A DNA stretch of 64,000 nt from Monoplex corrugatus. Lineage: Eukaryota > Mollusca > Gastropoda > Littorinimorpha > Ranellidae. Positions 35,852 through 46,610 of this stretch are shown piece after piece. A program made the translations under genes and the position numbers. Location of the stretch: assembly GCA_030674185.1 (NCBI GenBank), contig CM060312.1, positions 54,505,168 through 54,569,167 on the forward strand, written 5' to 3'. The notes beneath the pieces were generated by a model. The model did not search any database, was not told the DNA's origin, and was given only the letters and a program-made list of their open reading frames with translations. Within the stretch, counting starts at the first letter, position 1, and each line of letters begins with the position of its first letter.

Positions 35852-36405
35852 CCCCTGTGGGGATGCCAGAGGTTCTTTCAGTATGAATAGTATCCCCACA
35901 TTCTGGAAATTCTGTGCTAAAAATTTCCTCTTTTCTGTCACTTTCTTTGTTTCTGCCTTGTTCCTTTGCTTTCTGTCATTTTTCCTATCATTTTCTGCCT
36001 TGCTGGTTCATTCACCTGTATGTGTTCAATAAAGTCTTACATACTTTTTCTTAGGATGAATAATTGGGTACATGTATTAAGTGCATTTTTGGCTCTAGGG
36101 AGGTGAGATATGCAGAAGCAGTCTAAGGCAATTTATGCCCGTTTTTACATATGTTTTGGTGTCCTTAGGTATGCTTAAATTTGTATTCAGGTGTGTTTTT
36201 TAACTCCCCTGTGCGATAAATTGGACGGAGTGGTCAATGCCAGGGGTATGTCCTTAGATTATGTGTGCGAATGCATTGATATGTGTACTTAATTTTCTTT
36301 TTTTTTTTTCTGTTGAAGTTCTGTATGTTTGAAGTGGTTACAGCCCTCATATGGCTCTATGCAGTCGGCTGGGCTTTAAACAACAATAACAATAACAATA
36401 ACAAT
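35852..36405 (+). mobile_element. Dispersed repeat family B, copy 2 (full length)
   Basis: Begins with CCCCTGTGGGGATGCC and ends with GGCTGGGCTTTAAAC plus an (AACAAT)n tail. It is inserted in a minisatellite unit, and the flanks TGTAACATCC and TGTAACTTCA could be a target-site duplication of about 10 bp. The tail and the duplication fit retroposition. Confidence 0.8.
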
Positions 36406-36720
36406 GTAACTTCACCACTTCCAAATGACCATGTGAAAATTAAGATAATGATCAGTACCTATCTAAATTCCTTCAACGTAATATTCCTCTTCTGAATGAC
36501 AGTGTCAAAATTAAGATAATGATCAATACCTCGTCATTCCTTCAACATAACATCCCCTCCTCCAAATGACCATGTAAAATTAAGATAATGATCAGTATCT
36601 TCTACATTCCTTCAATGTAATATCCACTCTTCTGAATGGCTGTGTCAAAATTTAAGATAATTGTCGATACCCTGTCATTCCTTCGACGTAACATCTCTTC
36701 TTCCGAATGACCTATTCCTG

Positions 36721-37126
36721 CTAAGCAACCAGAATGTTGTACCTGCTTGGTCACCTACACTGCCAAGATCAACTGAGCTGTAGAAACATATGCAACAGAA
36801 CAGTTCTTTCAATCTGAGGGACAGATCAAAGTCTGATGGACTCAAATCTGCAGAACAGGCATTATTTCTCTGCTGTATGGCAAGAAGCCTTGTTGTGTAT
36901 TATCAATGGCAATTCATTGAACAGTGTTTTACATTCCTTTTGGATTGCTGATCTTAATAACAAACGACACCAAACCATTTGTACATATTTCGATAATTAG
37001 ATCATGGAATAACTCGGCCAGGTGCATGTATAAAGTTTCAAAGCACTGCAACAATTACTTTGGATGTTCTCGCAATTTACTGAATGACCCTCATACCTTA
37101 AGTCTGAACAGACGTGCTGTTTATTC
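36721..37126. other. Intron; no feature seen
   Basis: Unique-looking sequence. Confidence 0.4.
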
Positions 37127-37315
37127 AATTCTTTGACTCCTTTGCCCTGTCCACCAGTATCCTGCATTGTCAACCATGCTAGCAAAGCAAAACTGAACCC
37201 TTTAAATCCCTCACCCTATCCACCAGCATCCTGCAGGAAGGTGTGAATAGGATGAAGGAGTCAAAAGGTTAAGTTTTTGATATTGGTAGATACGGCGCGG
37301 GAGCCACAGGGTTAA
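37127..37315. mobile_element. Palindromic TTAA MITE, copy 9
   Basis: The left TTAA is worn (CAATTCTTTGACTCC) and the right end is GAGCCACAGGGTTAA. The long left linker (ATCCTGCATTGTCAACC, GCTAGCAAAGC) is present and the right linker is shortened. Confidence 0.85.
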
Positions 37316-37912
37316 GGTCTCAATCATACAAAAAAGTTTCCAAAGGCACCAGTCAAAGGATTGAAATCAAGATCTGACTATTCTGATCTGGGATTTTAAA
37401 GGAAAAGTATGGATGATGCTATACTCTGGCAACACATTCTCTATGTAGCGAGCATCATGGATTAGACGAGCAAAAGTCCACTATGAGTAAAACATAAGTA
37501 GAAAATGTACAACACACTGTGATAATGCAGTTTCACACTTACATTTATGACCATCAGGCCAGTGTTTCTGCAGAACAACCCTCACTATATTATTATACAG
37601 TAAAAACAGTCGACATGAAAGCATGCTCATTTCACTGTACTAAATAGTAGATTTCTTCTTTTATTTTAATTTTTAAAGGGAAGGATAGGGTGGGATACCA
37701 AGTACATATAGTAACGTCAGCACATCAAGAATACGACAGACAATAACATAAAATCAAACATCGGTAACAGTACCATTTGTACAAAGAATACAAAGAAAAA
37801 TGAAAAAAAAATTATTTGATAAACTTAAGTCTTTTATACACACACATGAACATCCATCCACCTCCACCCCACCCCTCACCCCACACACACACTCTTACTA
37901 TTCTCAATTATA
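37316..37912. other. Intron; no feature seen
   Basis: Short CA tract near 37880. Nothing else was recognised. Confidence 0.4.
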
Positions 37913-38110
37913 ATTACTGTTTAAAACAAAGCCGACTTTACAGAACCACATCAGGGCTATAACCATTGCAAAATATACACAACACCTCAATGACCTGGGA
38001 AAAAATACATGAACAGAAAAATAAGTACACAAGAATACACTTAGCATATATTCTAAAAACGCGCTTCTGGCATTGACCATGCCATGCAATTTATCTCTAG
38101 GGATTTTAAA
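37913..38110 (-). mobile_element. Dispersed repeat family B, fragment
   Basis: Minus-strand match to the tail half of family B: AACAAAGCCGAC, ATCAGGGCTATAACCAT and CATTGACCATGCCATG correspond to the same words in the copies at 39.4 and 25.6 kb. Confidence 0.7.
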
Positions 38111-39410
38111 ACACAAACAACACAACCATACACACATCAGTCAGCTACACCACAACTCGACCTAGCAAAGTCATAAGCACTAATCCCAGCAGTTTTTTTT
38201 AGATCCTGCTGAAACAGATATGTCTGAAGGTTGTGAGTAAGATCAACAAACGACCAGATTCCACCATGTCCCCCATGTCAATGGAGATAACTGTAAATGT
38301 GAATAAGTTCTGAGAGATACAATTATTATACATAATTTATTGGCTGTCCTAATTAATCAATCGACTTCTGCGGGATAGATCATCTCTTTCAGATATATGT
38401 CATAAATAATACATTCAGGCAAGGAGCTTCCTGGGCTTCGTGACTATTAAATACATGGGCTGTGTCAGCCTGCTCCCTTATCCGTTATCTATCTGCCTTT
38501 GTCACAACAGCACACAATACAGATGTTACGCTGCAACCCTTCAGTACTGTTTCACCACTGGTTTGGGGTTTTCGTTGTTGTTGTTTTGTGTTGTTATACC
38601 ACTGTTACATGTTACTAACATAATTTTACTTCCACCATTTCATTACAACTATTCAAGTTATTGAAACTTTCACTATACACAGCAAAGCACTTGTTTAGAT
38701 GTTACCATAATTTGATGACATGCTCTACTGAAACCAGTTTTAACATTGCAAGCACTGAATCAACAACATTATGGTAAACACCTGCCGGGGGGTAATGTAT
38801 GCATTGATAACATTCTCTCCCAAATTAAGTAATATTGGGTCTAAGGTATATTTTTAAAATTGTTTTATTTACTTTCTAAAACAAATGGACAGTAAAATGT
38901 GGGCCTTTATGTCCTTAACACTAACTAAATATTCGAACTAATAAACTTGTGCCTTTTCCCTACAAAACTATTTACATCTAGAACTTTAACATCTTCATTG
39001 CTCTAGCCAAGAAATTTTCAAGGTTTGAAGTGCATTCTATGCATTTATATAAACTGGAAGTTTTCCAGGGTGATGACATGATATTTATTGATCATTTTTG
39101 GTGTAAAATATGAAGACAGAACTAAACTGCTTGGAAGCAATCTGCAACATCTACCAAGTCAGTGGGTAAAACACCAGAGTTATAATGCAAGTAGTTTTTT
39201 AGATATAAAAACGTGAACGTAGCAAGTGAAATATTCCCAGGCAAAAAGTGTGCACATATACTCAGCAGTAACAGCATTATACTGTCAGTGGTCATAACAA
39301 ATGAAAAACAATAGAATATCAAAATTATCCCAAAAATGACGTTTTGAGAAATTAGACAAACATCAGACCAACTATATTTTCTGAATAAAGCTGACTTCAC
39401 GACCTACTTA
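38111..39410. other. Intron; no feature seen
   Basis: About 1.3 kb of AT-rich sequence without recognisable exon or repeat. Confidence 0.4.
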
Positions 39411-39848
39411 ATTGTTGTTGTTGTTGTTGTTGTTTTTGTTGTTGTTGTTGTTGCTGCTGCTGCTGTTTAAAGCCCAGCTGGCTGCTCAGAGCCACATCAG
39501 GGCTATAACCATCTCAAACAAAACACTCGCATACCTAAACACACCAATGACCTGGGGAACAATGAAAAGGAACATGCAGTACACATATCACTGAATTCAC
39601 TCATATGACATAATCTATGGCTCTTCCCCAAGCACTGGCCAATTCACTGAATTTATCACCAGATGATTAAAAAAAATTTTAAAAACTGAGTACAAATGTA
39701 TAAACATAACTGAGTATGCGAAAATATATAAACACCGGCCCATAGTACCTGAAATTGCCACTATGCAGTACACATTTCCATAGAGTTAAAAATGCAGTCA
39801 CCGTATAGATGATAGATAGATAGATAGAGATAGATAGATAGATAGATA

Positions 39849-39892
<44 letters not shown>

Positions 39893-40363
39893 AATAGACA
39901 GGCTGATGATAGACAGACAGGCTGATAGATAGATAGATAGATAGATAGATATCCAATCAAGATAATAGATAGATAGATATCCAATCATAGAAAATAGATA
40001 GATAGAATCAATCATAGATAATAGATAGAACCAATCATAGTAATAGATGATAGATAGATAGATAGATATCAATCATAGATAATAGATAGATAGATATCCA
40101 ATCTAGTAATAGATAGATAGATATCAATCATGATAATGATAGATAATATAGATAGATATCAATCATAGATAATAGACAGAAAGTATGTACTTAATGAAAC
40201 AAAGTGAAGCATTGGCAAACAGAAAATAAGAGGAAGACACACAGAATGCAAAGGATCAAGGCAGAATGTGACAAAGAGAAGATGAAATTTCTAGCACAGA
40301 ATTAGAGGGTGGGGATACTATTTGTACTGCAAGAGCCCCCGGCATCCCCATGGGGGAATCTCT
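39411..40363 (-). mobile_element. Dispersed repeat family B, copy split by a GATA microsatellite
   Basis: The tail side (GTT repeat 39411-39464, then TTTAAAGCCCAGCTGGCTG) and the following ~340 bp match family B. After the GATA block the head part resumes at about 40180 (AACAGAAAATAAGAGGAAG) and ends at CATCCCCATGGGGG near 40355. The GATA expansion lies where the other copies read AAAATGCACTTAATAC. Confidence 0.75.
39805..40175. repeat. (GATA)n microsatellite with ATCCAATCA interruptions
   Basis: About 370 bp of GATA and GATAGA repeats, with the phrase ATATCCAATCATAGATAA recurring as a higher-order unit. Confidence 0.95.
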
Positions 40364-40380
40364 CTCTCTCTCTCTCTCTC

Positions 40381-40445
<65 letters not shown>
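40360..40445. repeat. (CT)n then (CA)n microsatellite
   Basis: CT (40361-40380) and CA (40384-40444). Confidence 0.97.
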
Positions 40446-40446
<1 letters not shown>

Positions 40447-41112
40447 TTTTTTTTAGCTCCCTATTTTTACTTAAAGCCTAACGAGCATGCTTTGACATAG
40501 TCTTTTTATGCAAAACAAAAGGAATTAATGTTATCATTATTATTGTTATCATCATCACAATCATGCTTGAGTTCATGTACACCAGTTTGTGTGTGCATAA
40601 GTATGAATGAGTCTATGTGTGAAAGCATATACATGGTGTTGTTATGGGAAACATTATTACTCTTGTATTACCTTTACTACAGTTATTAAATATTACTGTT
40701 TGTGTTTTATACTGTATTTAAATTTTAATATACTGTTGATAAGATTTTCATTTTCATTTGATTAATTTGATTCATTATATTTTTTTGCTTTATTTTTCTG
40801 TCCAGTGTTTTGACTTAATTGTATGCACAGATTTGATTGGGTTACTTTCTCCAATTTTCCTAATTTGTCCCATCTTACCCTCTTATTACTGATCTACTTT
40901 GATAGTATTTGTCCATAATTATTACTTATTTGTTTATCTTGTCTATGTTAACAATCTATGACAGTGATAATAAAAGCTCCGATGTTCTGTCTGTCCCTTT
41001 CCAACTAATCTGCTATTACAATTTATCCATTTACGATTGATATATACTTGCTTATCATGTTGTTTGTTAAACAATTTACAATAGTGGCAATGAGAAAGTT
41101 TTCATGTTCTCA
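40446..41112. other. Intron; no feature seen
   Basis: AT-rich sequence. A phrase near 40920-40980 (CTATGTTAACAATCTATGACAG) is echoed near 41060-41090, a weak local duplication. Confidence 0.4.
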
Positions 41113-41565
41113 CTTTCTCTCTCCTATTCTCTCTTCCTCTCCCTCTCTCACTCTTACATCTTAACACAGACATGTTTACTCCCCACCTTTCTCCTTCTCT
41201 CTCACCCAAACACACACACACAACATACACACACATACACACACAACAAACAACACACACACACACACCACACACCACACACACTCACATACACATACAG
41301 TGTTACACACACACACTCATATATATACACACACACATACACACACACTCACATACACACACATACACACACACAGAAACACACATGCACATACACATAT
41401 ATGCTTATGCATACACACGTTTTCATACACACACACACACACTCACATACACACACATACACACACAATTACACACACACACATACACACACCCCACACA
41501 CACACACAATGTATACACACACACACACATACACATACTCACATACTCTCTCTCTCTCTCTCTCT
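41113..41565. repeat. CT and CA/CATA microsatellites
   Basis: CT-rich 41113-41165, CA with CATA and CAAT interruptions 41208-41540, CT 41546-41566. Open frames are artefacts of the repeat. Confidence 0.95.
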
Positions 41566-41799
41566 CACCAGACGACCACCTAAACCAAAACAGTGAAACC
41601 GTAAATCCAATTAGCCCCATTCACGGGAAGCATAAAAACGAGAACAAAGTGAAGGCTTGTCAGGATATGCCAACACGCTTCAATGGTTCTCAACTTCCTG
41701 TGACCCATTTCAACCCAGTCCTCTTCTGCCACTGGACGAAACAGAAGCGAAGTTTCAGTCTTTTTCTCCTTATTTTGTAGGTATTGGTGTTTGTTTGTG

Positions 41800-41946
41800 A
41801 TCTTACGTTCACGCTTGACAAAGGGTTGGCCGAAAATTTGAGCCTGTCTTGTCTTGTTGTATTAAATACACGTTCTGATTATATGTTCGTGTTTCTCTGG
41901 TTCCTGTTTGCTTGAACGTGGGCAGTCGCAGTTGTTTTGGATTCCA
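41800..41946 (+). repeat. Direct repeat C, left copy
   Basis: About 140 bp shared with 42208-42352: CTTGACAAAGGGTTGGCC, GAAAATTTG, CCTGTCTTGTCTTGTTGTAT, TAAATACACGTTCTGATT, GGTTCCTGTTTGCTTGAACG and GTTTTGGATT. It runs into MITE copy 10. Confidence 0.9.
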
Positions 41947-41948
41947 TT

Positions 41949-42142
41949 TTAAACCTCTGACTCCAGCACCCAATCCACCAACTCCAAAAACTTAAAACCT
42001 TTGACTTCCTCATCCTATCCACCAGCTTTCTGTAGGAAATTGGTGAACAGGGTAAAGGAGTCAAAGGGTTCAGTTTTTGCTTTGCCAGCATAGTTGACAA
42101 TGCACGATGATGGTGGACTGGGTGTGGGAGTCAAAGGGTTGA
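41949..42142. mobile_element. Palindromic TTAA MITE, copy 10, between two C repeats
   Basis: Left end TTAAACCTCTGACTCC, right end GGAGTCAAAGGGTTGA. Inner arms and the long right linker are present. Confidence 0.85.
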
Positions 42143-42207
42143 GCAAGCTTGTTCAGAAAATCTACAAATGTTACTATATAGGCCTATTAGCCAGGTACTC
42201 TTTATCA

Positions 42208-42352
42208 ACAACAATCTTATGCTTGATAAAGGCCAGTTGGCCGAAAATTTGCACCTGTCTTGTCTTGTTGTATTAAATACACGTTCTGATTCTATTTTTG
42301 TTTTCCTGGTTCCTGTTTGCTTGAACGCGGGAAGTCGCACTTGTTTTGGATT
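42208..42352 (+). repeat. Direct repeat C, right copy
   Basis: Same words as the left copy, with CTTGATAAAGGCCAGTTGGCC at its start. GGCCAGTTGGCC is a small hairpin. The two copies are about 85-90 percent alike by eye. The family could be a retroelement 3' end, but no ORF remains. Confidence 0.9.
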
Positions 42353-42472
42353 AACAATACCAATGTTACATAATACTAGCCAGGCAGCTTTAGTCAACAG
42401 CACTACCAATTTCTTATGTTACAAAATTTATAGCCCAACATTAGAGTTAGTTTTTGATGGTTTTAACTCTTT

Positions 42473-42650
42473 GACTCCTGCACCCTATCCACCAACTGCT
42501 AAAACTTTATCCTTTGACTCCCTCACCCTATCCACCTGCTTCCTGCCGGAATCTGGTGGACAGGGTGAGAGTCAAAGGGTTAAGTTTTTGCTTTGCTAGC
42601 ATGGTTGACAATGCAGGATGCTGGTGGGCAAGGTGGAGTCAAAAGGTTAA
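42473..42650. mobile_element. Palindromic TTAA MITE, copy 11
   Basis: Left end TTAACTCTTTGACTCC, right end GGAGTCAAAAGGTTAA. The right linker (TTTGCTTTGCTAGCATGG) is well preserved. Confidence 0.9.
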
Positions 42651-42807
42651 AACATCAACAAGCAAAGCATAGTATTATTACTAATCAATTAAATTTGAGA
42701 GTCAAAATGTCTTTTCCTTTACTGTCTTCCCCCTCTAGCTGGTTCTATACAGTACAACCACCCCCATTCCTGAAGAAAATTAATATGAAGGCTCATGTGT
42801 GTGCATC

Positions 42808-42810
42808 TGT

Positions 42811-42874
<64 letters not shown>

Positions 42875-42945
42875 CAGAGACAGACGGACGGAATGACAGG
42901 GGCAGACAGACAGAAGAGACAGAAAGACAGAGACAGAGAGAGCGT
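42808..42945. repeat. (TG)n then (GA)n/(CAGA)n microsatellite
   Basis: TG 42810-42834, GA 42836-42868, then AGACAG-type repeats. Confidence 0.95.
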
Positions 42946-43011
42946 GGGTGTGTATAAATATGTCACATATATGTCACATTAATTAGTCTCTTAGTGTGTC
43001 AATGTGAGTAC

Positions 43012-43063
<52 letters not shown>

Positions 43064-43084
43064 TGTGCGTGTGCGTGTGGTGTG

Positions 43085-43138
<54 letters not shown>

Positions 43139-43187
43139 GTGTGTGTGTGTGTATGTGTGTGTGTGTGTGTCGAGGTGTGTGTGTGTG

Positions 43188-43235
<48 letters not shown>

Positions 43236-43259
43236 TGGTGCGTGCGTGCGTGCGTGCGT

Positions 43260-43300
<41 letters not shown>

Positions 43301-43324
43301 GCGTGTGTGTGCGTGCCGTGTGCA

Positions 43325-43355
<31 letters not shown>

Positions 43356-43390
43356 GCGTGTGTGTGCGTGCCGTGTGCATGTGTGTGTTT
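43012..43390. repeat. (TG)n microsatellite with GCGT blocks, ~380 bp
   Basis: One of the longest TG tracts here. A 67-bp block containing GCGTGCCGTGTGCATG occurs twice in a row (about 43262-43328 and 43322-43388). All long open frames are CV or HT repeats. Confidence 0.97.
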
Positions 43391-43692
43391 GACACGAAAA
43401 TCAAAGTTTTATCTTTGACAGACTTAAATGAAATAATTACTTCAGATCATATAATAAACAATAACAACACTGTAGGTGTGTGGGATGAAGGAAAGGGTAA
43501 AGGTGAAGCTCATGTCTCCCATGCATCAAGTACATGTTAACATAAAAAAAAACATACCAAAAAATGAAGCCATCTCTATCCAACTTCAATGGGATGGGGT
43601 GGGACTGGTGAGATGAAGGATGGAGAGGGCAGAAAAGCTCAAGCTCCCTGTACACCATGTCAGGAAGTGCATGTTTGTGTTAAATGATCACA

Positions 43693-43737
43693 TAACAACA
43701 AAGCTGCCATGGCTCTGTGCTGTCGGCTGGGCTTTAA
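43693..43737 (+). mobile_element. Dispersed repeat family B, tail fragment
   Basis: CATGGCTCTGTGCTGTCGGC, then TGGGCTTTAA, match the family B 3' end at 36345-36382. The fragment is cut at TTAA by MITE copy 12. Confidence 0.75.
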
Positions 43738-43996
43738 CCCTTTGACTCCCGCACCCTGTCCACCAGCATCCTGTATTGTCAACCATATTAACAAAGCAAA
43801 AACTTAACCATCTGATTCCCTGACCCTATCCACCAGATTCCTGTATTGTCAACCATGTCAACAAAGCAAAAACTTAACCCTCTGATTCCCTGCCCCTATC
43901 CACCAGCTTCCTGGAGGACGCTGGTGGACAAAGTGAGGGAATCAAAGGGTTAAGTTTTTGCTGTTGGTGGACAGGGTGCGGGAGTCAAAGGGTTAA
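43734..43996. mobile_element. Palindromic TTAA MITE, copy 12 (arm duplication)
   Basis: TTAA-bounded and longer than other copies because a ~74-bp left segment (linker plus inner arm, containing GTATTGTCAACCAT and ACAAAGCAAAAACTTAACC) is present twice. The left flank is a family B tail. The right flank (TTAAAATACCAATAACAAG) resembles the continuation of that tail (TTAAACAACAATAACAAT), so an empty site at TTAA can be inferred. Confidence 0.9.
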
Positions 43997-44104
43997 AATA
44001 CCAATAACAAGATAACAAAATCCTTATTCAAATCTATCTAATCTGTCCAGCCTGTGTTCTTTGAATTCAGCAGATACACAATGCATGGAGTTCTGGGCCT
44101 TGTT

Positions 44105-44373
44105 GCTTAAAATCTAATGCTGTCCTTGATATACAAACTAAGGCTTAACTCTTGGAAAACAAAATATACACAAAATGTATGTATTTGTTCAAAAGCATTA
44201 TCTGTCCACCATCTGCTCTTTGAATGTCCTATCTTACGACATATAGAAATAACAATCTCGATTTTTCATGTACTGACTCTAGAGATATCCTTTACAACAA
44301 AAATAATATCATTTCGGTAGTCCAGCTGATTCTCAGATCCCCTGCTGGCAGGTTGTTATGGAGAGTTAATTAA
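44105..44373 (+). pseudogene. LINE ORF2 C-terminal fragment (relative of 105-1409)
   Basis: The translation contains LIYKLRLNSWKTKYTQN, then C-x-C-x7-H-x4-C (CICSKALSVHHLLFEC), aligning with the tail of the LINE at the left window edge. After a frame change near 44320 it reads ILRSPAGRLLWRVN and a stop, matching LLHSPVGRFL. About 85 codons remain. Confidence 0.75.
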
Positions 44374-44499
44374 TTGTTGTCTGTTATCTGACACTGTTCA
44401 TTCATTGTTCTCAATTATTAAATGTAATTGTTCCCCTTCTTACATTCAAACTTCCACTACCTCCCCCCCATCCCCATCCCACCCACCTCTTTTTTCCCC

Positions 44500-44504
<5 letters not shown>

Positions 44505-44552
<48 letters not shown>

Positions 44553-44563
44553 TGTGTGTGTGT

Positions 44564-44652
<89 letters not shown>
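44505..44652. repeat. (TG)n microsatellite
   Basis: Almost pure TG with three TATG interruptions. Confidence 0.97.
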
Positions 44653-46134
44653 CCTAAAATCACTATTGTGAACAGACATTCCATTCTAATGCTTTCAGGG
44701 CCATGAAGATAGCAATATGTTTCTTAGCTGCCAGGTTCAGTGAGATGTCAACTTGTGATCAGGCCTCCCAATTGCAAATGAAAAGAATCTTTGAAAATCT
44801 AGGGGGGTTCTGGGGCATGCTCCCCCAGAAAAGTTTTGAATATAGATGCAAAATAGTGCAATCTGATGCTACTGGCACAACGTTGGGCTTGTTTATGATC
44901 CTCTGTACTGAAGCAAATAATTTAAACAGACTGGCGTCAGATTTTCAGAAAAATAATTTGGTGAGTATTTTTTCTAACGTATGCTCCAACAAACATTAAA
45001 CAACAACCTAGACTGAACAGCTTTAAGGTTCTTTGCAATTTTCTGCCTCATCTGGTGCTTCTTTGATTTGAAATGGTCTGAAAGTTTGTGGATGTCTGTT
45101 CAACTACAGTTATTTTAATTGAGTTCACAGCAGCACAAGACACAGCAGATTATGCCAGCCTTGCTATTTTTTAAAGCCATGCGCTCATTTCCATTAAATC
45201 AATTTTTATGACTAGGTCTACCCAGAATGAAGGGTGTTCTTGGCTTGCTGAGAAGAACGTGATCACTCAGTCATCTCTCATCCACTTTATGGGTGTTTCA
45301 CTGAGTGTGTTGCTCATATTTCCTGACAAACACCACAGATTTGTATCTCTCAGGGTTGGCTGACATAGGGATGAATGCTGAAAGTAAACATAGTGAACTC
45401 TCCTGTCACACAATCTCAATCCAATATGGCACTCTATTATTATCCCCATTTTCATAGTATTGTGGGGTAAAAATGTCCCAAGATTCTCTGGTCTTTTGTG
45501 CCTTGCTCGCAGGGTGCCCTCAGTTTCGGTGGCCTTGGGGGGTTGGGGGGTGCTGGTGAGCCAAAATGAATGACAGGGGTTGTGACATGGCAGCAGCGCA
45601 GAAAATAGGCAGCAGAAAAAACAAAAGGAAAAAGATTTGTCCATGACTGGGCGTTTTGAAACTATTTTCTGTGGTCAATTTTTCAAGATCCAGGTCAAGA
45701 CAGAACAACTGCTCATGCACTGATCATTCTTGTACATATATGTACATTATATCAGGTCAATTTTTCAAGATCTAGGTCAACAAGAAAACGACTGCTCACG
45801 TTCTAGTCATTCTTGTATATTACATCACATTGTGGAAAAAAGAAACAACTTCATCAGTACATGTGCCATTTTTATCTCGATGTAAGTTAAAGAATCCATG
45901 ACTGGTATAAATGCGACCGAAAAGAATACTGTGCTTGATGTATTAGCAGGTGAGGGTGTATGGAAATAGTTAATTCATGGTGCTGTCACTGTTTCTTGGT
46001 CCAGATGGTTCTAGTCTGTTACTGCTTTTATGCAAACAAATTTCTGTATTGTTTAATACCACTATTAGTATTCATCGCCTGGCTGTCGTCTAAAGACACC
46101 ACCTAACCAGCCTTTCAGTTGCTGCAGTTGAATC
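44653..46134. other. Intron; no gene seen, one GC-rich palindrome
   Basis: Near 44800-44835 the sequence AGGGGGGTTCTGGGGCATGC, then TCCCCCAG, forms a hairpin of a kind that recurs in invertebrate repeats. A ~60-bp phrase (CAATTTTTCAAGATCYAGGTC, then A-CAAC-GCTCA) occurs twice, at 45674-45720 and 45757-45803. Confidence 0.4.
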
Positions 46135-46610
46135 TACGGTGTCATCATCATCAGGTGCCCTGCCGCATGGCATTGGCGATCATGGACTTCCATCTGTCTC
46201 TATCTCTTGTTGCCTCAAGCATCTCTTCCACCCTCCTTGTCTTTAGCCACTCTGCAAGTCTGTCCAGTATTTTCTCCTTAGGTCTACCTGGTGCTCTCTT
46301 TCCCTCCAGCTTTCCCGTTGTGACCAGGTGCTCCAATTCCCCTTTCCTCATAAAATGGCCTATAAATGTTGCCTGTCTTTTCCTAATCTTCCTTATGAAT
46401 GATCTACCTGTGTCTGCCTCCATCAAGACTGTCTCGTTTGTTTTCTTTGCTGTCCATGGAACTCTCAACATTCTCCTTAGAAACCACATCTCGGCTGCCT
46501 CAATCTTGTTCTGGCTTTGCTTGTTGACTGTCCACGCCTCACAACCGTACAACAATATTGGTTCTATATAACATTCAAGAACTCTCTTCCTGATGGACAG
46601 ACAAAAGGAA
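46130..46610 (-). pseudogene. LINE ORF2 C-terminal fragment (family X), minus strand
   Basis: An open frame of about 150 codons reads SIRKRVLECYIEPILLYGCE, then AWTVNK, RMLRVPWTAKKTNETVL, RKRQATFIGHFMRKGELEHL, GRPKEKILDRLAEWL, and ends NAMRQGT before a stop. This is the region after the RT domain in a common invertebrate LINE family. The 3' end passes straight into ATGATG repeats (CACCTGATGATGATG), as in the copy ending at 52690. The 5' part is missing. Confidence 0.8.

Larger units (their letters stand above)
35440..36720. repeat. Minisatellite, ~75-bp unit, interrupted by two insertions
   Basis: Units share CCTTCAAYGTAACATCCCC, CCAAATGACCATGTAAAAT and AAGATAATGATCAGTACC. About three units lie at 35448-35618, a broken one at 35797-35851, and about four at 36406-36720. 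A MITE (35619-35796) and a family B element (35852-36405) sit inside it. Confidence 0.9.

Noticed and set aside
35750..36032. Open frames with similar peptides at 25930-26202 (minus) and 35826-36032 (plus)
   Set aside because: The similarity comes from the two family B copies; frames are short, Ser/Phe-rich and not kept in the third copy.
42208..42352. Hammerhead ribozyme in repeat C (suggested by the GGCCAGTTGGCCGAAAA hairpin)
   Set aside because: The CTGATGA core that a hammerhead needs is absent near it.
43004..43540. Long open frames over CA/TG tracts (also at 12016, 16069, 41172, 46737, 49156, 53841, 55754 and others)
   Set aside because: They encode only His-Thr or Cys-Val repeats and exist in several frames on both strands, as expected from a stop-free dinucleotide repeat.
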